DNA of 64,000 nt, from assembly GCF_004000865.1 (NCBI RefSeq), contig NZ_BIMB01000031.1:1-64000 (forward strand), in the 5' to 3' direction. The position numbers and the translations under genes were made by a program. The notes under the pieces were generated by a model. That model worked only from the letters and a program-made list of their open reading frames with translations, searched no databases and was not told the origin of the DNA. This DNA is from Paenibacillus elgii NBRC 100335. GTDB taxonomy: Bacteria; Bacillota; Bacilli; Paenibacillales; NBRC-103111. The first letter of the stretch is position 1. Each line of letters begins with the position of its first letter. Of the stretch, positions 1 through 10,185 are shown piece after piece.

Positions 1-2100
<2,100 letters not shown>

Positions 2101-2122
2101 TTACTTTGTTTTATTGATGCTG

Positions 2123-2189
2123 TGCGGCAGGGATCAGTGTTGTTTCTTTCACTGTGGTATAGAACGGAGCTATTTCCTTCCCTGCCGCA
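2123..2189 (-). repeat. Intercistronic 11-bp inverted repeat between permease gene and lacZ
   Basis: TGCGGCAGGGA (2123-2133) is the exact reverse complement of TCCCTGCCGCA (2179-2189), with 45 bases between. In the minus-strand mRNA this can form a stem right after the permease stop codon. No T-run follows, so it does not look like an intrinsic terminator. A role in mRNA processing, in stability of the upstream message or in lowering lacZ read-through is inferred. Confidence 0.5.
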
Positions 2190-2207
2190 TTCCTCGCAGC
2201 CGTCCCG

Positions 2208-3017
2208 CTATTTTATCCCCGTCTGCGCAATGCCTTCCACGATGTACCGCTGCGCGCCGAAAAATACGAGTAGCGGCGGCAGGCAGATAATTGACGTCAC
2301 CGCCATCACGGACGTCATATCGACGCCGTGCACCCCTTTGAACTGGGCGAGTCCTAGCGTCAGCGTATATTTGCTGGAGTCGTTCAGGAAAATGAGCGGC
2401 CCGAGATAATCGTTCCACGTATCAAGCATGTTGAACACGCTCACGAGAATCAAGGCGGGCAGCATCAGCGGGACGATCACCCGGATGAAAATGCCGAAAT
2501 CGCTCGCCCCATCGATTTTCGCCGCCTCCTCCAGCTCGGTCGGAATCGTCATAATGAACTGCCGCAGCAGAAAAATATAGAACGCCGATCCGAACCAGGC
2601 CGGGACGATCAAAGGCTTGAGTGTATTGATCCAGCCGAGAAAGTTGAATTCCATATACAGCGGAATCATCGTCACGTCCCACGGAATCATCATCGTCGCC
2701 AGCACGATCAGGAACAGCGCGTCGCGTCCCGGAAACCGGAAGCGCGCAAAGCCGTACGCCACCAGCGAGGAGGAAATCAGCTGCCCGATATTGCACAGGA
2801 TCGTCACGGTCAACGAATTTTTCAAAAACGTATTGAACGGCTGAATCGTCCAAGCTTTGACGAAGTTGCCCCACTGAATTTCCGACGGAATCCATTTGGG
2901 CGGGTACATGTAGATTTCATTCGGCGCTTTCACGGCCGTCGTCACGAGCCAGAAGAACGGCATCAGAAACAGCAGCGAGAATAAGACGAGCAGTGCGTAC
3001 GTGAGCGTTTTTTTCAT
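2208..3017 (-). CDS. Carbohydrate ABC transporter permease, MalG/CUT1 type
   Basis: Second membrane subunit of the sugar importer. The 269-residue protein starts MKKTLTYALL at 3017, where the ATG overlaps the TGA of the upstream permease (ATGA), so translation is coupled. It has about six hydrophobic segments. The EAAxxDGA coupling loop (EEAAKIDGAS, about residue 180) contacts the ATPase. The last residues (YIVEGIAQTGIK) are typical of MalG-type permeases. An upstream in-frame ATG at 3137 lies inside the previous gene and has no ribosome binding site, so it was rejected. No ATPase gene lies nearby; the importer presumably uses a shared MsmX-type ATPase encoded elsewhere, as is common in Bacillales. 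Confidence 0.93.
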   Translation of the reverse strand: MKKTLTYALLVLFSLLFLMPFFWLVTTAVKAPNEIYMYPPKWIPSEIQWGNFVKAWTIQPFNTFLKNSLTVTILCNIGQLISSSLVAYGFARFRFPGRDALFLIVLATMMIPWDVTMIPLYMEFNFLGWINTLKPLIVPAWFGSAFYIFLLRQFIMTIPTELEEAAKIDGASDFGIFIRVIVPLMLPALILVSVFNMLDTWNDYLGPLIFLNDSSKYTLTLGLAQFKGVHGVDMTSVMAVTSIICLPPLLVFFGAQRYIVEGIAQTGIK

Positions 3018-3973
3018 CTCCGGTCCCTCCGCTTGCCCGCCCGTTTTGCCTTCACTTCGCCCTCGTAGTACACCCACATGCCAGTCGAGCGGAAGACGAG
3101 CATCGTCAGCGTCAAGATGATCAGGAACATGATCCACGCATTCGCTGCGGCGTAGCCCATATGAAAATACTTAAAGGCGTTTTCATAAACGTACATCGCG
3201 TAGAAATACGTCGAGTTCGACGGCCCCCCGCCGGTCAGCGTCAATGCCAGCGTCAGCTGCTGGAACGCGCCGATGATCGAGGTGACGAGGTTGAACAGCA
3301 GCGTCGGGCTAAGCATGGGCAGCGTGATCCGGAAAAATCGGATGAACACGCCGGCCCCGTCGATGGAGGCAGCTTCGTACAGATCGCCCGGTATGTTCTT
3401 GAGCCCGGCCAAAAAGATCAGCATCATCGAGCCCTGCGCCCATAGGCTCGCGCCGACCATCGCCGCCAGCGCCCAGCCCGGCTCCCGCAGCCAATCCGGT
3501 CCGGAAATGCCTACGAGCGATAAAAAGTAATTCAGGATGCCGTACTCGCCACTGTATACCCACGCCCAGATCATCGCGAGCGCGACGCCGGAGATGACGG
3601 ACGGCAAATAAAAGATCGTGCGGAATATCCCGCTTCCCCGCACCTTTTGATTCAGCAGCACGGCGAGCAGCAGCGCTACCGACAAATTCAGCGGCACAAA
3701 GATCGCGGCGAATTTCAGCGTGACGCCCAGCGACTCCCAAAAAAGCGGATCGTCGGTGAACATCCGGGTATAATTTTGCAACCCGACAAACGTACGCTCT
3801 CCTGCAATCGGCCAGTCGTACAAGCTGATCACCAGCGAGAACAGCAGCGGCCCCAGCGTGAAGGAAACGAAACCGATCATCCAAGGAAGGACGAAGAGGT
3901 AAGGCGTGAGCCAGCCTCTTCGTTTCAGTCGGATGCCCGGCCTGGCTGCCTGTTGAACGGCGGTCGTATCCAT
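3014..3973 (-). CDS. Carbohydrate ABC transporter permease, MalF/CUT1 type
   Basis: First membrane subunit of the sugar importer, 319 residues from the ATG at 3973 (MDTTAVQQAA), with AAGGA upstream. It has a cytoplasmic N-terminus, then the segment LTPYLFVLPWMIGF and further membrane spans. The coupling motif EAASIDGAG lies near residue 210. The longer reading back to 4063 runs into the binding-protein gene and was not used. It follows the binding-protein gene by 34 bp and overlaps the next permease by four bases. Family features show a CUT1 sugar permease; the sugar itself cannot be read from the sequence. The lacZ gene at the end of the operon points to a galactoside. Confidence 0.93.
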   Translation of the reverse strand: MDTTAVQQAARPGIRLKRRGWLTPYLFVLPWMIGFVSFTLGPLLFSLVISLYDWPIAGERTFVGLQNYTRMFTDDPLFWESLGVTLKFAAIFVPLNLSVALLLAVLLNQKVRGSGIFRTIFYLPSVISGVALAMIWAWVYSGEYGILNYFLSLVGISGPDWLREPGWALAAMVGASLWAQGSMMLIFLAGLKNIPGDLYEAASIDGAGVFIRFFRITLPMLSPTLLFNLVTSIIGAFQQLTLALTLTGGGPSNSTYFYAMYVYENAFKYFHMGYAAANAWIMFLIILTLTMLVFRSTGMWVYYEGEVKAKRAGKRRDRR

Positions 3974-4007
3974 AGGTCCATCCTTCTTCCGTTTTTCGCC
4001 TGCCGGC

Positions 4008-5291
4008 TTATTTGAAAAATTTCTCCGAGTCCTTGACGGCCTTATCAAGCGAATCCTTCGCATTCTGGCCGAGCATAATCGTATTGATCGCCGACGTAAG
4101 GTTGCGGTTCACTTCGTTCCATTTCGGATTCAGCAGGAACGCCGGCGTGTCGTCGCAAGCCTCCAGCATTTTGTAGAACGATTGGTAGAGCGGGTCTTGG
4201 TCGAGCTTTTTCTCGGCAACGACGCTTTTGCGCACCGGCAGGTCGGAGGTCCGCAGCTTGATCGCCTCGTCGGACGCGTAGTATTTTACAAACTCCCAAG
4301 CCATTTCCTTATTCTTGGACGATTTGGAGATCGAAACCGCCGATTCGGCGATGACGCCCTTGAGCTTCTTGCCCGGGAAGGCCGGCATGACGACCGTGCC
4401 GACGTCGATTTTGGCCTCTTTGAAGCCGTCCAGCGGCCATACGCCGCTTTCCCACATGGCGATTTTGCCGGCTTTGAAGACGTCGTCTCCGGACTGCTGA
4501 TTTTTGCCGCCGACGATGACGGCCGTTTTATCCTTGACGAGGCTGCCGAACATTTGCAGCACGTCCGCCGTTTCTTTGCCGTTCATGAACCCGTCAATCG
4601 ACTTGCCGTCCGGGCTGATGAAGCTGCCGCCGTTGCTCCAGATGAAGCCCTGCAGATCGTACGGATCGTTCTCCGCCCGGATGCCGAAGCCGTACTGCTT
4701 CTTGGCGGGGTTCGTCAGCTTCTTGGCCGTTTCCTTGAAGTCGTCCCACGTCCAGCCCGCTTTCGGGTACGGCACGTTCGCTTCGTCGAACAGCTTCTTG
4801 TTATAGTACATCACGCGGGTCGTAAACCCGGCCGGCATGCCGTACGTTTTGCCGCCGATCTTCACGTAATTGAACAGCCCGGGATAAAAATCGTCCGGCT
4901 TGAGGCCGGCATCGGCGGACATCATCGCATCCAGCGGTTCGAGGTTCTGCGAATAGGTCGGAAAATCCCACATGTACATCACGTCAGGCGCATTGTTTGC
5001 CCCGATTGAAGCGGCCAGCTTCTGGTCGAAGCCATCCCCGTACGCCTCCACCTGCACCTTGACGCCGGGGTGCTTCGCTTCGAATTGCCGCGCGATCGTC
5101 TCCTGGATTTTGAGCAGATCGCCCGTATCCCACGTGGCAAAACGCAGCGTCACCTGCTTGCCCGGTTCGGACGATGGCGTCTGTGCCCCAGCCGCGCTGC
5201 TTTGAGGCTCGCTTGCCGGCTTGCCGCATCCGGCGGCCAGCAAAGAAACGGAAAATATCGCTGTCGTAGCAAGAAGCATCCTTCGTTTCAT
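4008..5291 (-). CDS. Extracellular sugar-binding lipoprotein of ABC importer
   Basis: Captures the sugar outside the cell and delivers it to the two permeases that follow. The 427-residue protein begins MKRRMLLATT and has a lipobox (LLAAGC, lipidated Cys22) followed by a polar linker rich in Ser, Glu and Gln. The mature part is a family 1 solute-binding fold, with a typical FATWDTG strand, EAKHPGVKV and a YMWDFPTYSQ region near residue 105. The start at 5291 has a GGGGG-type ribosome binding site. It is the first gene of the importer/lacZ operon and is preceded by a promoter with a cre-like site. The kinase/regulator pair directly upstream is the likely activator. Ligand specificity is not visible. 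Confidence 0.94.
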   Translation of the reverse strand: MKRRMLLATTAIFSVSLLAAGCGKPASEPQSSAAGAQTPSSEPGKQVTLRFATWDTGDLLKIQETIARQFEAKHPGVKVQVEAYGDGFDQKLAASIGANNAPDVMYMWDFPTYSQNLEPLDAMMSADAGLKPDDFYPGLFNYVKIGGKTYGMPAGFTTRVMYYNKKLFDEANVPYPKAGWTWDDFKETAKKLTNPAKKQYGFGIRAENDPYDLQGFIWSNGGSFISPDGKSIDGFMNGKETADVLQMFGSLVKDKTAVIVGGKNQQSGDDVFKAGKIAMWESGVWPLDGFKEAKIDVGTVVMPAFPGKKLKGVIAESAVSISKSSKNKEMAWEFVKYYASDEAIKLRTSDLPVRKSVVAEKKLDQDPLYQSFYKMLEACDDTPAFLLNPKWNEVNRNLTSAINTIMLGQNAKDSLDKAVKDSEKFFK

Positions 5292-5317
5292 TTCGAATTC
5301 CCCCTGAACGTCTGTTA

Positions 5318-5342
5318 GTTAACCGCTTACATGCTTATTGTA
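5318..5342 (-). promoter_or_regulatory. Putative promoter with cre-like site for the importer/lacZ operon
   Basis: On the minus strand, TACAAT (5342-5337) fits a -10 box. The -35 position is poor (TTTTGT at 17 bp spacing), as expected for an activator-dependent promoter. About six bases downstream, TGTAAGCGGTTAAC (5331-5318) matches 12 of 14 positions of the CcpA site TGWAANCGNWWNCA. A CcpA complex here would cover the transcription start. The binding is inferred. Confidence 0.4.
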
Positions 5343-5456
5343 ACGGGAGTAAAGCGCATACAAAACGGAGGGATGTTCGGAAAATCGTGCATCATCGGCT
5401 GCACGAACGGCCTCTGCCGGGCAAAGGTGTCTTTTCGTTCGATGATCGCCGTGTTT

Positions 5457-6644
5457 TTAGATGACGCTCCTTTCCTCGCGCCGCTCGCTGCGGTATTGGC
5501 TCGGCGTTTTGCCGGTGCAGCGCTTGAACCATTTGCTGAAATACTTGGCGTCGGGCATGCCGATTTTATCTGCGATCTCTTGAACGGTAATCCCTTGGGC
5601 GGCAAGCAGCTCGCAGGCGATTTTCAGCTTCGCCCGGTACGTGAACGAGACGAAGCTTTCGCCGACCGTCTTCTTGAACAGCGTGCTGAAATGGCTGCGG
5701 CTCAGCCCCACCTCGTGCGCCACCTCGGATACGGACAGTTGGGTATCCGTATGCCGGACGATCAACTGCACCGCTTCGGCAATCGGAGTAGGCCACTGCC
5801 CGACGCTGATGCGGTACCGCTTCTCCAGCTCCATCTGCCCGCGGGCTTTGCGCACAGCATCAATCCACGCCTCGCGCCCGGCCAGCGGCGCCAACCGGGA
5901 CCAATGCAGCTCCGGCCGCTCGGCCTTGCGCTCGCTCAGCCGGCTGTCCCATTCGCGCTGCAAGACTTCGGGCACAAACAGCAGCAGGTGCCCTTCCCCG
6001 AAGGGCAGCACCTCGCAGGGCTCGCCCGACGCGCAGCCGCGCAGCTCATGCTCCAGCGTCCCGCCGCATTTGCCGGGGGCGGAGATCAGATACAGCGCGG
6101 TCGGCGCATTCATCCAGTTCCACGCTCCTTGAAGCAGCCGGTCCAGCTCGGCCGGAAACCGGTCGCCGACGCCGTAAAGCCATTCGAACAGCAGCCCGGA
6201 GATCGCGGGAGCGGTGTGATTGGCGGCGGCGTGCAGCGGAGTCTCGGTGCCGTTCGCGCCGAGCTCCTGACGAAAAGCGGCCAGAAACTCCTCCAGCTCC
6301 TCGTCGTTGAACGACGTTTTCAGCAAATAGCCGGAAGCGCCCAGCTTGATCCCCTGCTGCGCATATTCGAAGTCGCGATGGCAGCTGAGCAGCAATATTT
6401 TGGTCCGGGGCTCACATGCCTTCACCTTGCGGGCAAGCTCGATTCCGTCCATCTCGGGCATCACGATGTCGGTGATAACAACATCCGGCCGGTGCTCCAG
6501 AAACGCTTCCCAGCCCCGCCTGCCGTTGGGCACGTCCGCTACGACGGTCATCCCGTACTTATCCCACGGCACCGTCGAGATCAACCCCCGGCGGATGATC
6601 ACCTCGTCGTCGGCAATCAACACTTTAATCGGTTTGGCATTCAT
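5457..6644 (-). CDS. Response regulator with AraC-type DNA-binding domain
   Basis: Cytoplasmic transcription regulator of the YesN type, 395 residues. The receiver domain is at about 1-125, with the acidic pocket ADDE and phosphorylation site Asp59 (VVITDIVMPEMDG) and the Lys of LLKTS. A variable middle region of about 150 residues follows. The C-terminal AraC domain has two helix-turn-helices (LSVSEVAHEVGLSRSHFSTL and a second ending in KYFSKWFKR). The start ATG at 6644 overlaps the kinase stop (ATGA), so the pair is co-translated. Directly downstream lies the importer operon, its likely target. The signal it serves is unknown. Confidence 0.93.
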   Translation of the reverse strand: MNAKPIKVLIADDEVIIRRGLISTVPWDKYGMTVVADVPNGRRGWEAFLEHRPDVVITDIVMPEMDGIELARKVKACEPRTKILLLSCHRDFEYAQQGIKLGASGYLLKTSFNDEELEEFLAAFRQELGANGTETPLHAAANHTAPAISGLLFEWLYGVGDRFPAELDRLLQGAWNWMNAPTALYLISAPGKCGGTLEHELRGCASGEPCEVLPFGEGHLLLFVPEVLQREWDSRLSERKAERPELHWSRLAPLAGREAWIDAVRKARGQMELEKRYRISVGQWPTPIAEAVQLIVRHTDTQLSVSEVAHEVGLSRSHFSTLFKKTVGESFVSFTYRAKLKIACELLAAQGITVQEIADKIGMPDAKYFSKWFKRCTGKTPSQYRSERREERSVI

Positions 6645-8359
6645 GCGATCCCCTCCTTGGTTTTGATCGGCAATCGGATAACGATGCGGGTCCCCGCTCC
6701 CGGCGCGGACTGAACGGACAGCCCGTAAGCTTCGCCAAAATGCAGCTTGATGCGCTCCTCCACATTGCGCAGGCCGATGCTCCGGCGTTTGCGGACGCCG
6801 TCCAGGTGCGGCTGAAACAGTTGCTGACGCGTATGCTCGCTCATGCCTTTTCCGTCGTCGATCAGCGAGACGAGCATGTCCGCGCCGTCCGCTTCGATGC
6901 GCAGCGCGATCGTCCCCTCCCCGTCCTCAAACGCGTGAAAAAATACATTTTCCACCAGCGGCTGCAGCGTCATCCGAGGAATGTCCACGGCGGACAGATC
7001 AACTCCGGCGGCTTCGATCCGGTAGGCGAACACGCTGCCGTACCGCAGCTCCTGCAAATTCAAATAATGATCGATCACCTCAAGCTCCCGCTCCAGCGTG
7101 ACGACCTCTCGGTCGACATTCAGGTTGCCGTCCAACACGTTGGTTAAATGATAAATCATTTTGTTGACATCGGCGGCTCCTGCCAATCTGGCCTTCCATT
7201 GAATGGAAGCGAGCGTGTTGATGAGCAAATGCGGGTTGATCTGATGATGCAGCGCGCGGAGCTCGGCTTCTTTTTTCTGGCGTTCGACTTGTTTCATCTC
7301 GTGAAACAGTGTTTGAAGCTGCCCCACCATCCGGTTGAAGCTGTGGCCCAGCAGCCCGAGCTCGTCTTCGGACTCCACGTCGATTCGCGTATCGAGCTTC
7401 CCGAGGCTGACGCGGCGGATCGATTCTTTCATTTTCTTGACCCGCTTGAGCAGCGGGGCCGAACACATATAGGCCAACACGAACGCCAACACAATCGACA
7501 GGCTGACCGCAGAGAACGTAAAGGTGCGGATCAGCAGCGACGGCTTGTAAAATTGCTCGTACGGCGTCCGCACCTCAATCGTCCAGTCCGTCTCGTCGGA
7601 ATGCTTCGTCCAGACGACATCGTCGTCCCGTTTAACAAACGAGCCCTGCGTCTGGTAAACGGTTTTGCCACCGCCGGTAATCGTCAACTGGGAGCCGGTG
7701 TCCTGCTCGAATTCGCGAAACATCCGCAGAAGCTTGTCGGCATTCGTCTCGATCAAAATGCTGCTGTTTTCCAGCACCCCCACCTGATTGCGGATGCGGA
7801 ACAGCAGGCCGATCACTTTTTCCCCGGGAACGCGGGCCGTGTCATTGTAATGCTTCGGCTCATACAGGTCGAAGCGGTAGCCGTCGGCATCGTCGCGAAA
7901 CCAAGGCTCCGCCTGAAGCAGATCGAAGCGGATAATCCGTTCGCCGTAATAGTAGCCCGATTTTGTAATCAGGAAAATGCCTTTCATATCCAGAGATTTA
8001 TGGGCTTTCAAATACTGTTCAAGCTGCTGCTCCTCCTGGAAGCCCTTGTACGTCGTCGGCACCTCTTCATGCAGCACCGTAAACTTCGGATCGAGCAAGT
8101 ACGACAAAATGTCGCTGACCGTGTACTTCATTTGTCCCAAGGTGGAATCGATCTGAAATTGCAGCTGCGAGGCGGAGTTTTCCCCATAACGGCCGAATTG
8201 CTCGTTGATCGTTCCCGACGATTTGTGATACAGCACGTACCCGAGCGTCAGCAGCGGAATCGCTGCGGCAAGCGCAATGAGCAGCATCAGCTTGGTCTGC
8301 AGGGTGCTACGGAACCCCCGCGGCAGCTTCAATCCGTTTCTTGGCAGCATGGATAGCAT
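6641..8359 (-). CDS. Membrane sensor histidine kinase, LytS/YesM type
   Basis: Partner of the downstream response regulator. The likely start is the ATG at 8359, where GGGGG precedes by a suitable distance; ATGs at 8365 and 8350 are also possible. The 572-residue protein has a first membrane segment near residues 20-40 (LMLLIALAAAIPLLTLGYVL), a roughly 240-residue extracellular sensor region and a second segment (FSAVSLSIVLAFVLAYMCSA). HAMP follows, then the His_kinase box, here HHQINPHLLINTL; most members have HFLYN at the end of this box. The ATPase domain has NVFFHAFEDGEG and DDGKGM. The stop overlaps the regulator start. Sensing of an extracellular sugar or bound binding protein is inferred from context. 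Confidence 0.92.
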   Translation of the reverse strand: MLSMLPRNGLKLPRGFRSTLQTKLMLLIALAAAIPLLTLGYVLYHKSSGTINEQFGRYGENSASQLQFQIDSTLGQMKYTVSDILSYLLDPKFTVLHEEVPTTYKGFQEEQQLEQYLKAHKSLDMKGIFLITKSGYYYGERIIRFDLLQAEPWFRDDADGYRFDLYEPKHYNDTARVPGEKVIGLLFRIRNQVGVLENSSILIETNADKLLRMFREFEQDTGSQLTITGGGKTVYQTQGSFVKRDDDVVWTKHSDETDWTIEVRTPYEQFYKPSLLIRTFTFSAVSLSIVLAFVLAYMCSAPLLKRVKKMKESIRRVSLGKLDTRIDVESEDELGLLGHSFNRMVGQLQTLFHEMKQVERQKKEAELRALHHQINPHLLINTLASIQWKARLAGAADVNKMIYHLTNVLDGNLNVDREVVTLERELEVIDHYLNLQELRYGSVFAYRIEAAGVDLSAVDIPRMTLQPLVENVFFHAFEDGEGTIALRIEADGADMLVSLIDDGKGMSEHTRQQLFQPHLDGVRKRRSIGLRNVEERIKLHFGEAYGLSVQSAPGAGTRIVIRLPIKTKEGIA

Positions 8360-8506
8360 GGACATCCCCCGCAAGCAGTTGTTGTTTTCGCAATCGCGTA
8401 AGCGCTTTCCACGTTTATTATACCACGCCCCCAAGACCGCCAACATCAAGCGCAGGACCTGCATCCGCCGGAAACTTTACCCTTTGCGGCCCGCGTCTTA
8501 TGAAGC

Positions 8507-8537
8507 AAAAAGCCGGACTCCAAGGCGGATTCCGGCT
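8507..8537 (-). terminator. Intrinsic terminator after the GcvPB-like gene
   Basis: On the minus strand the stem AGCCGGA/TCCGGCT is closed by a 13-base loop and followed by TTTTTGCTT. It sits about 40 bases after the stop of the operon's last gene at 8575 and before the kinase gene. Confidence 0.65.
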
Positions 8538-8574
8538 GCTGCTCACATGGTCGGGATTCCCCGGCTTTATTGGC

Positions 8575-10164
8575 TCAAGACTCGATACCGGCCTCAAGCG
8601 GGGCGGTCTTTTTGAGATAAGCCCGCCAAGTGATGCACCACTTCGCCGGGTCGTCGAAGCTCGATTCGTCGATCCGGTGCACGGTGCTGTTGTGCGGGGC
8701 GCTGCGGACGATGTCCGGCTGCTCGTAGGCTTCCTTGGCGATCTGCTCCAAGGCGTTCACGTATTCGTCCAAGTCTTCCTTGGAATACGACTCAGTCGGC
8801 TCCAATGTGAACGGCTGCGGCACGATGTACGGATGGTGGCTGGTCCAGTAATGGAGCCCGAAGTCGCACATGCGGCGCTGTACGTCTTCCGTCGTAATGC
8901 CCGTTTCCTTGGTCAGCCGCTCCCAGCTGTAGCGCACCTGCTCTAGCCTTCCGCCCTCCACATACGGAGCGCTGGCGCCCGGGATTTTCAGGATGCGGCT
9001 GTACAAATAGTTGTTGTTCAGCACCGCCACCTTGGCCGCGTCCAGCAGCCCATCCGGCCCCAGCGCGCGAATCCAAGCGTACGAACGGAGCACCGTCTGG
9101 GCCACGCCTTGGAACATACGGACTTTGCCGATGCTTTGAGCGGGCGAATGGTTCAGCGTGTAGCGGGTTCCGTCCGTTTCGACGAGCGGGCCGGGCAGGA
9201 ACGGGGCCAACCGCTCCGTCACGCCGAGCGCTCCCGTCGCCGGGCCTCCGCACATATGAGGCGCGGCAAACGTTTTGTGCAGGTTGAAAAAGCACATGTC
9301 GAAGCCCGCTTCCTTCGCCCGGGTGATGCCGAGCAGTCCGTTCGCGTTTGCTTGGTCATAATAGCATATCCCGCCTGCGGCGTGCACGAGGTCGGTAAAC
9401 TCGCGAATCCGCGGGTTGAAGATGCCCGTGTCCTCCGGGTTGGCTACGACGAAGCCCGCCGTCCGCTCGGAGATCGCCCCCCGCAGCGCTTCCAAATCCG
9501 GGAATCCGTCCTTGTCAGGGTACAGCGTAATGATTTTATACCCCTTTACGGCAGCGGTCGCCGCTTGCGATGGGTGGGAAAATATGGTGGTTATGATTTC
9601 GTCCCTTATGTCGCCTTCCCCGTTCGCCTCATGATAAGCCCGCACGATCGACGCCATCGCGAACAGTGCCTGCGTCCCGCTCCCCGGCTGGAACGTGAAC
9701 CGATCCATGCCCGAAATCTCGCGCATCGCGAGGTCTAGGCGGTGGTACACCTCCAGCATCCCCTGCACGGTCGACTCGTCCTGCAGCGGGTGCAGCTCGG
9801 TCATTTTCGGATTGCGGATCAGCATTTCGTTGACCCGCGGAATGTATTTCATCGTGCAGGTACCCTGCCCAATCTCGACGTTGAAATCCGAGCCCAGCGT
9901 CTCCTGCGACAGACGCAGATAATGGCGCAGCACCCGGGCTTGCCCGATCTCCGGTAAAGCCGGAGCTTGGCTGCGCAGCATGCCTTGCGGCACGCAGGCT
10001 TCGGCGTCCCCCACGGCCGCTGCCACTTCCTCGCTGACGGACGGCGGGATGACGCCCCGCTCGCCCGGCTGATGCAGCTCAAAAATGACCGGTTCATCCC
10101 ATTTGGCCTGATGAAATAGACGCACGTTCCGGTTTCTAGGTATCCGTTTCATAGGTATTCGCAT
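8575..10164 (-). CDS. GcvPB-like PLP enzyme (divergent glycine dehydrogenase subunit 2)
   Basis: Belongs to the C-terminal half of the P-protein, the PLP subunit that decarboxylates glycine in the glycine cleavage system. The protein has 529 residues, with an AAGGGAG site before the ATG at 10164. The PLP-binding motif NLHKTF is present, with Lys297, as are SIGKVR and NNNYLYSRI in the C-terminal part. Several usually invariant stretches differ. The glycine-rich run after the PLP lysine reads APHMCGGPATG where the family has PHGGGGPG. The residues before CTMKY are IGQGT, and the cofactor-loop region reads YYDQANANG. It follows the GcvPA-like gene by 21 bp. No gcvT or gcvH lies near, so activity on glycine is uncertain; a related amino acid is possible. 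Confidence 0.8.
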   Translation of the reverse strand: MRIPMKRIPRNRNVRLFHQAKWDEPVIFELHQPGERGVIPPSVSEEVAAAVGDAEACVPQGMLRSQAPALPEIGQARVLRHYLRLSQETLGSDFNVEIGQGTCTMKYIPRVNEMLIRNPKMTELHPLQDESTVQGMLEVYHRLDLAMREISGMDRFTFQPGSGTQALFAMASIVRAYHEANGEGDIRDEIITTIFSHPSQAATAAVKGYKIITLYPDKDGFPDLEALRGAISERTAGFVVANPEDTGIFNPRIREFTDLVHAAGGICYYDQANANGLLGITRAKEAGFDMCFFNLHKTFAAPHMCGGPATGALGVTERLAPFLPGPLVETDGTRYTLNHSPAQSIGKVRMFQGVAQTVLRSYAWIRALGPDGLLDAAKVAVLNNNYLYSRILKIPGASAPYVEGGRLEQVRYSWERLTKETGITTEDVQRRMCDFGLHYWTSHHPYIVPQPFTLEPTESYSKEDLDEYVNALEQIAKEAYEQPDIVRSAPHNSTVHRIDESSFDDPAKWCITWRAYLKKTAPLEAGIES

Positions 10165-10185
10165 GGCTCCCTTCTGCCCTCGGGC

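Noticed and set aside
5331-6713. Plus-strand open frame of 460 codons
   Set aside because: Antisense shadow of the AraC-type response regulator, caused by high GC.
7148-8356. Plus-strand open frame of 402 codons
   Set aside because: Antisense to the histidine kinase gene and without family features.
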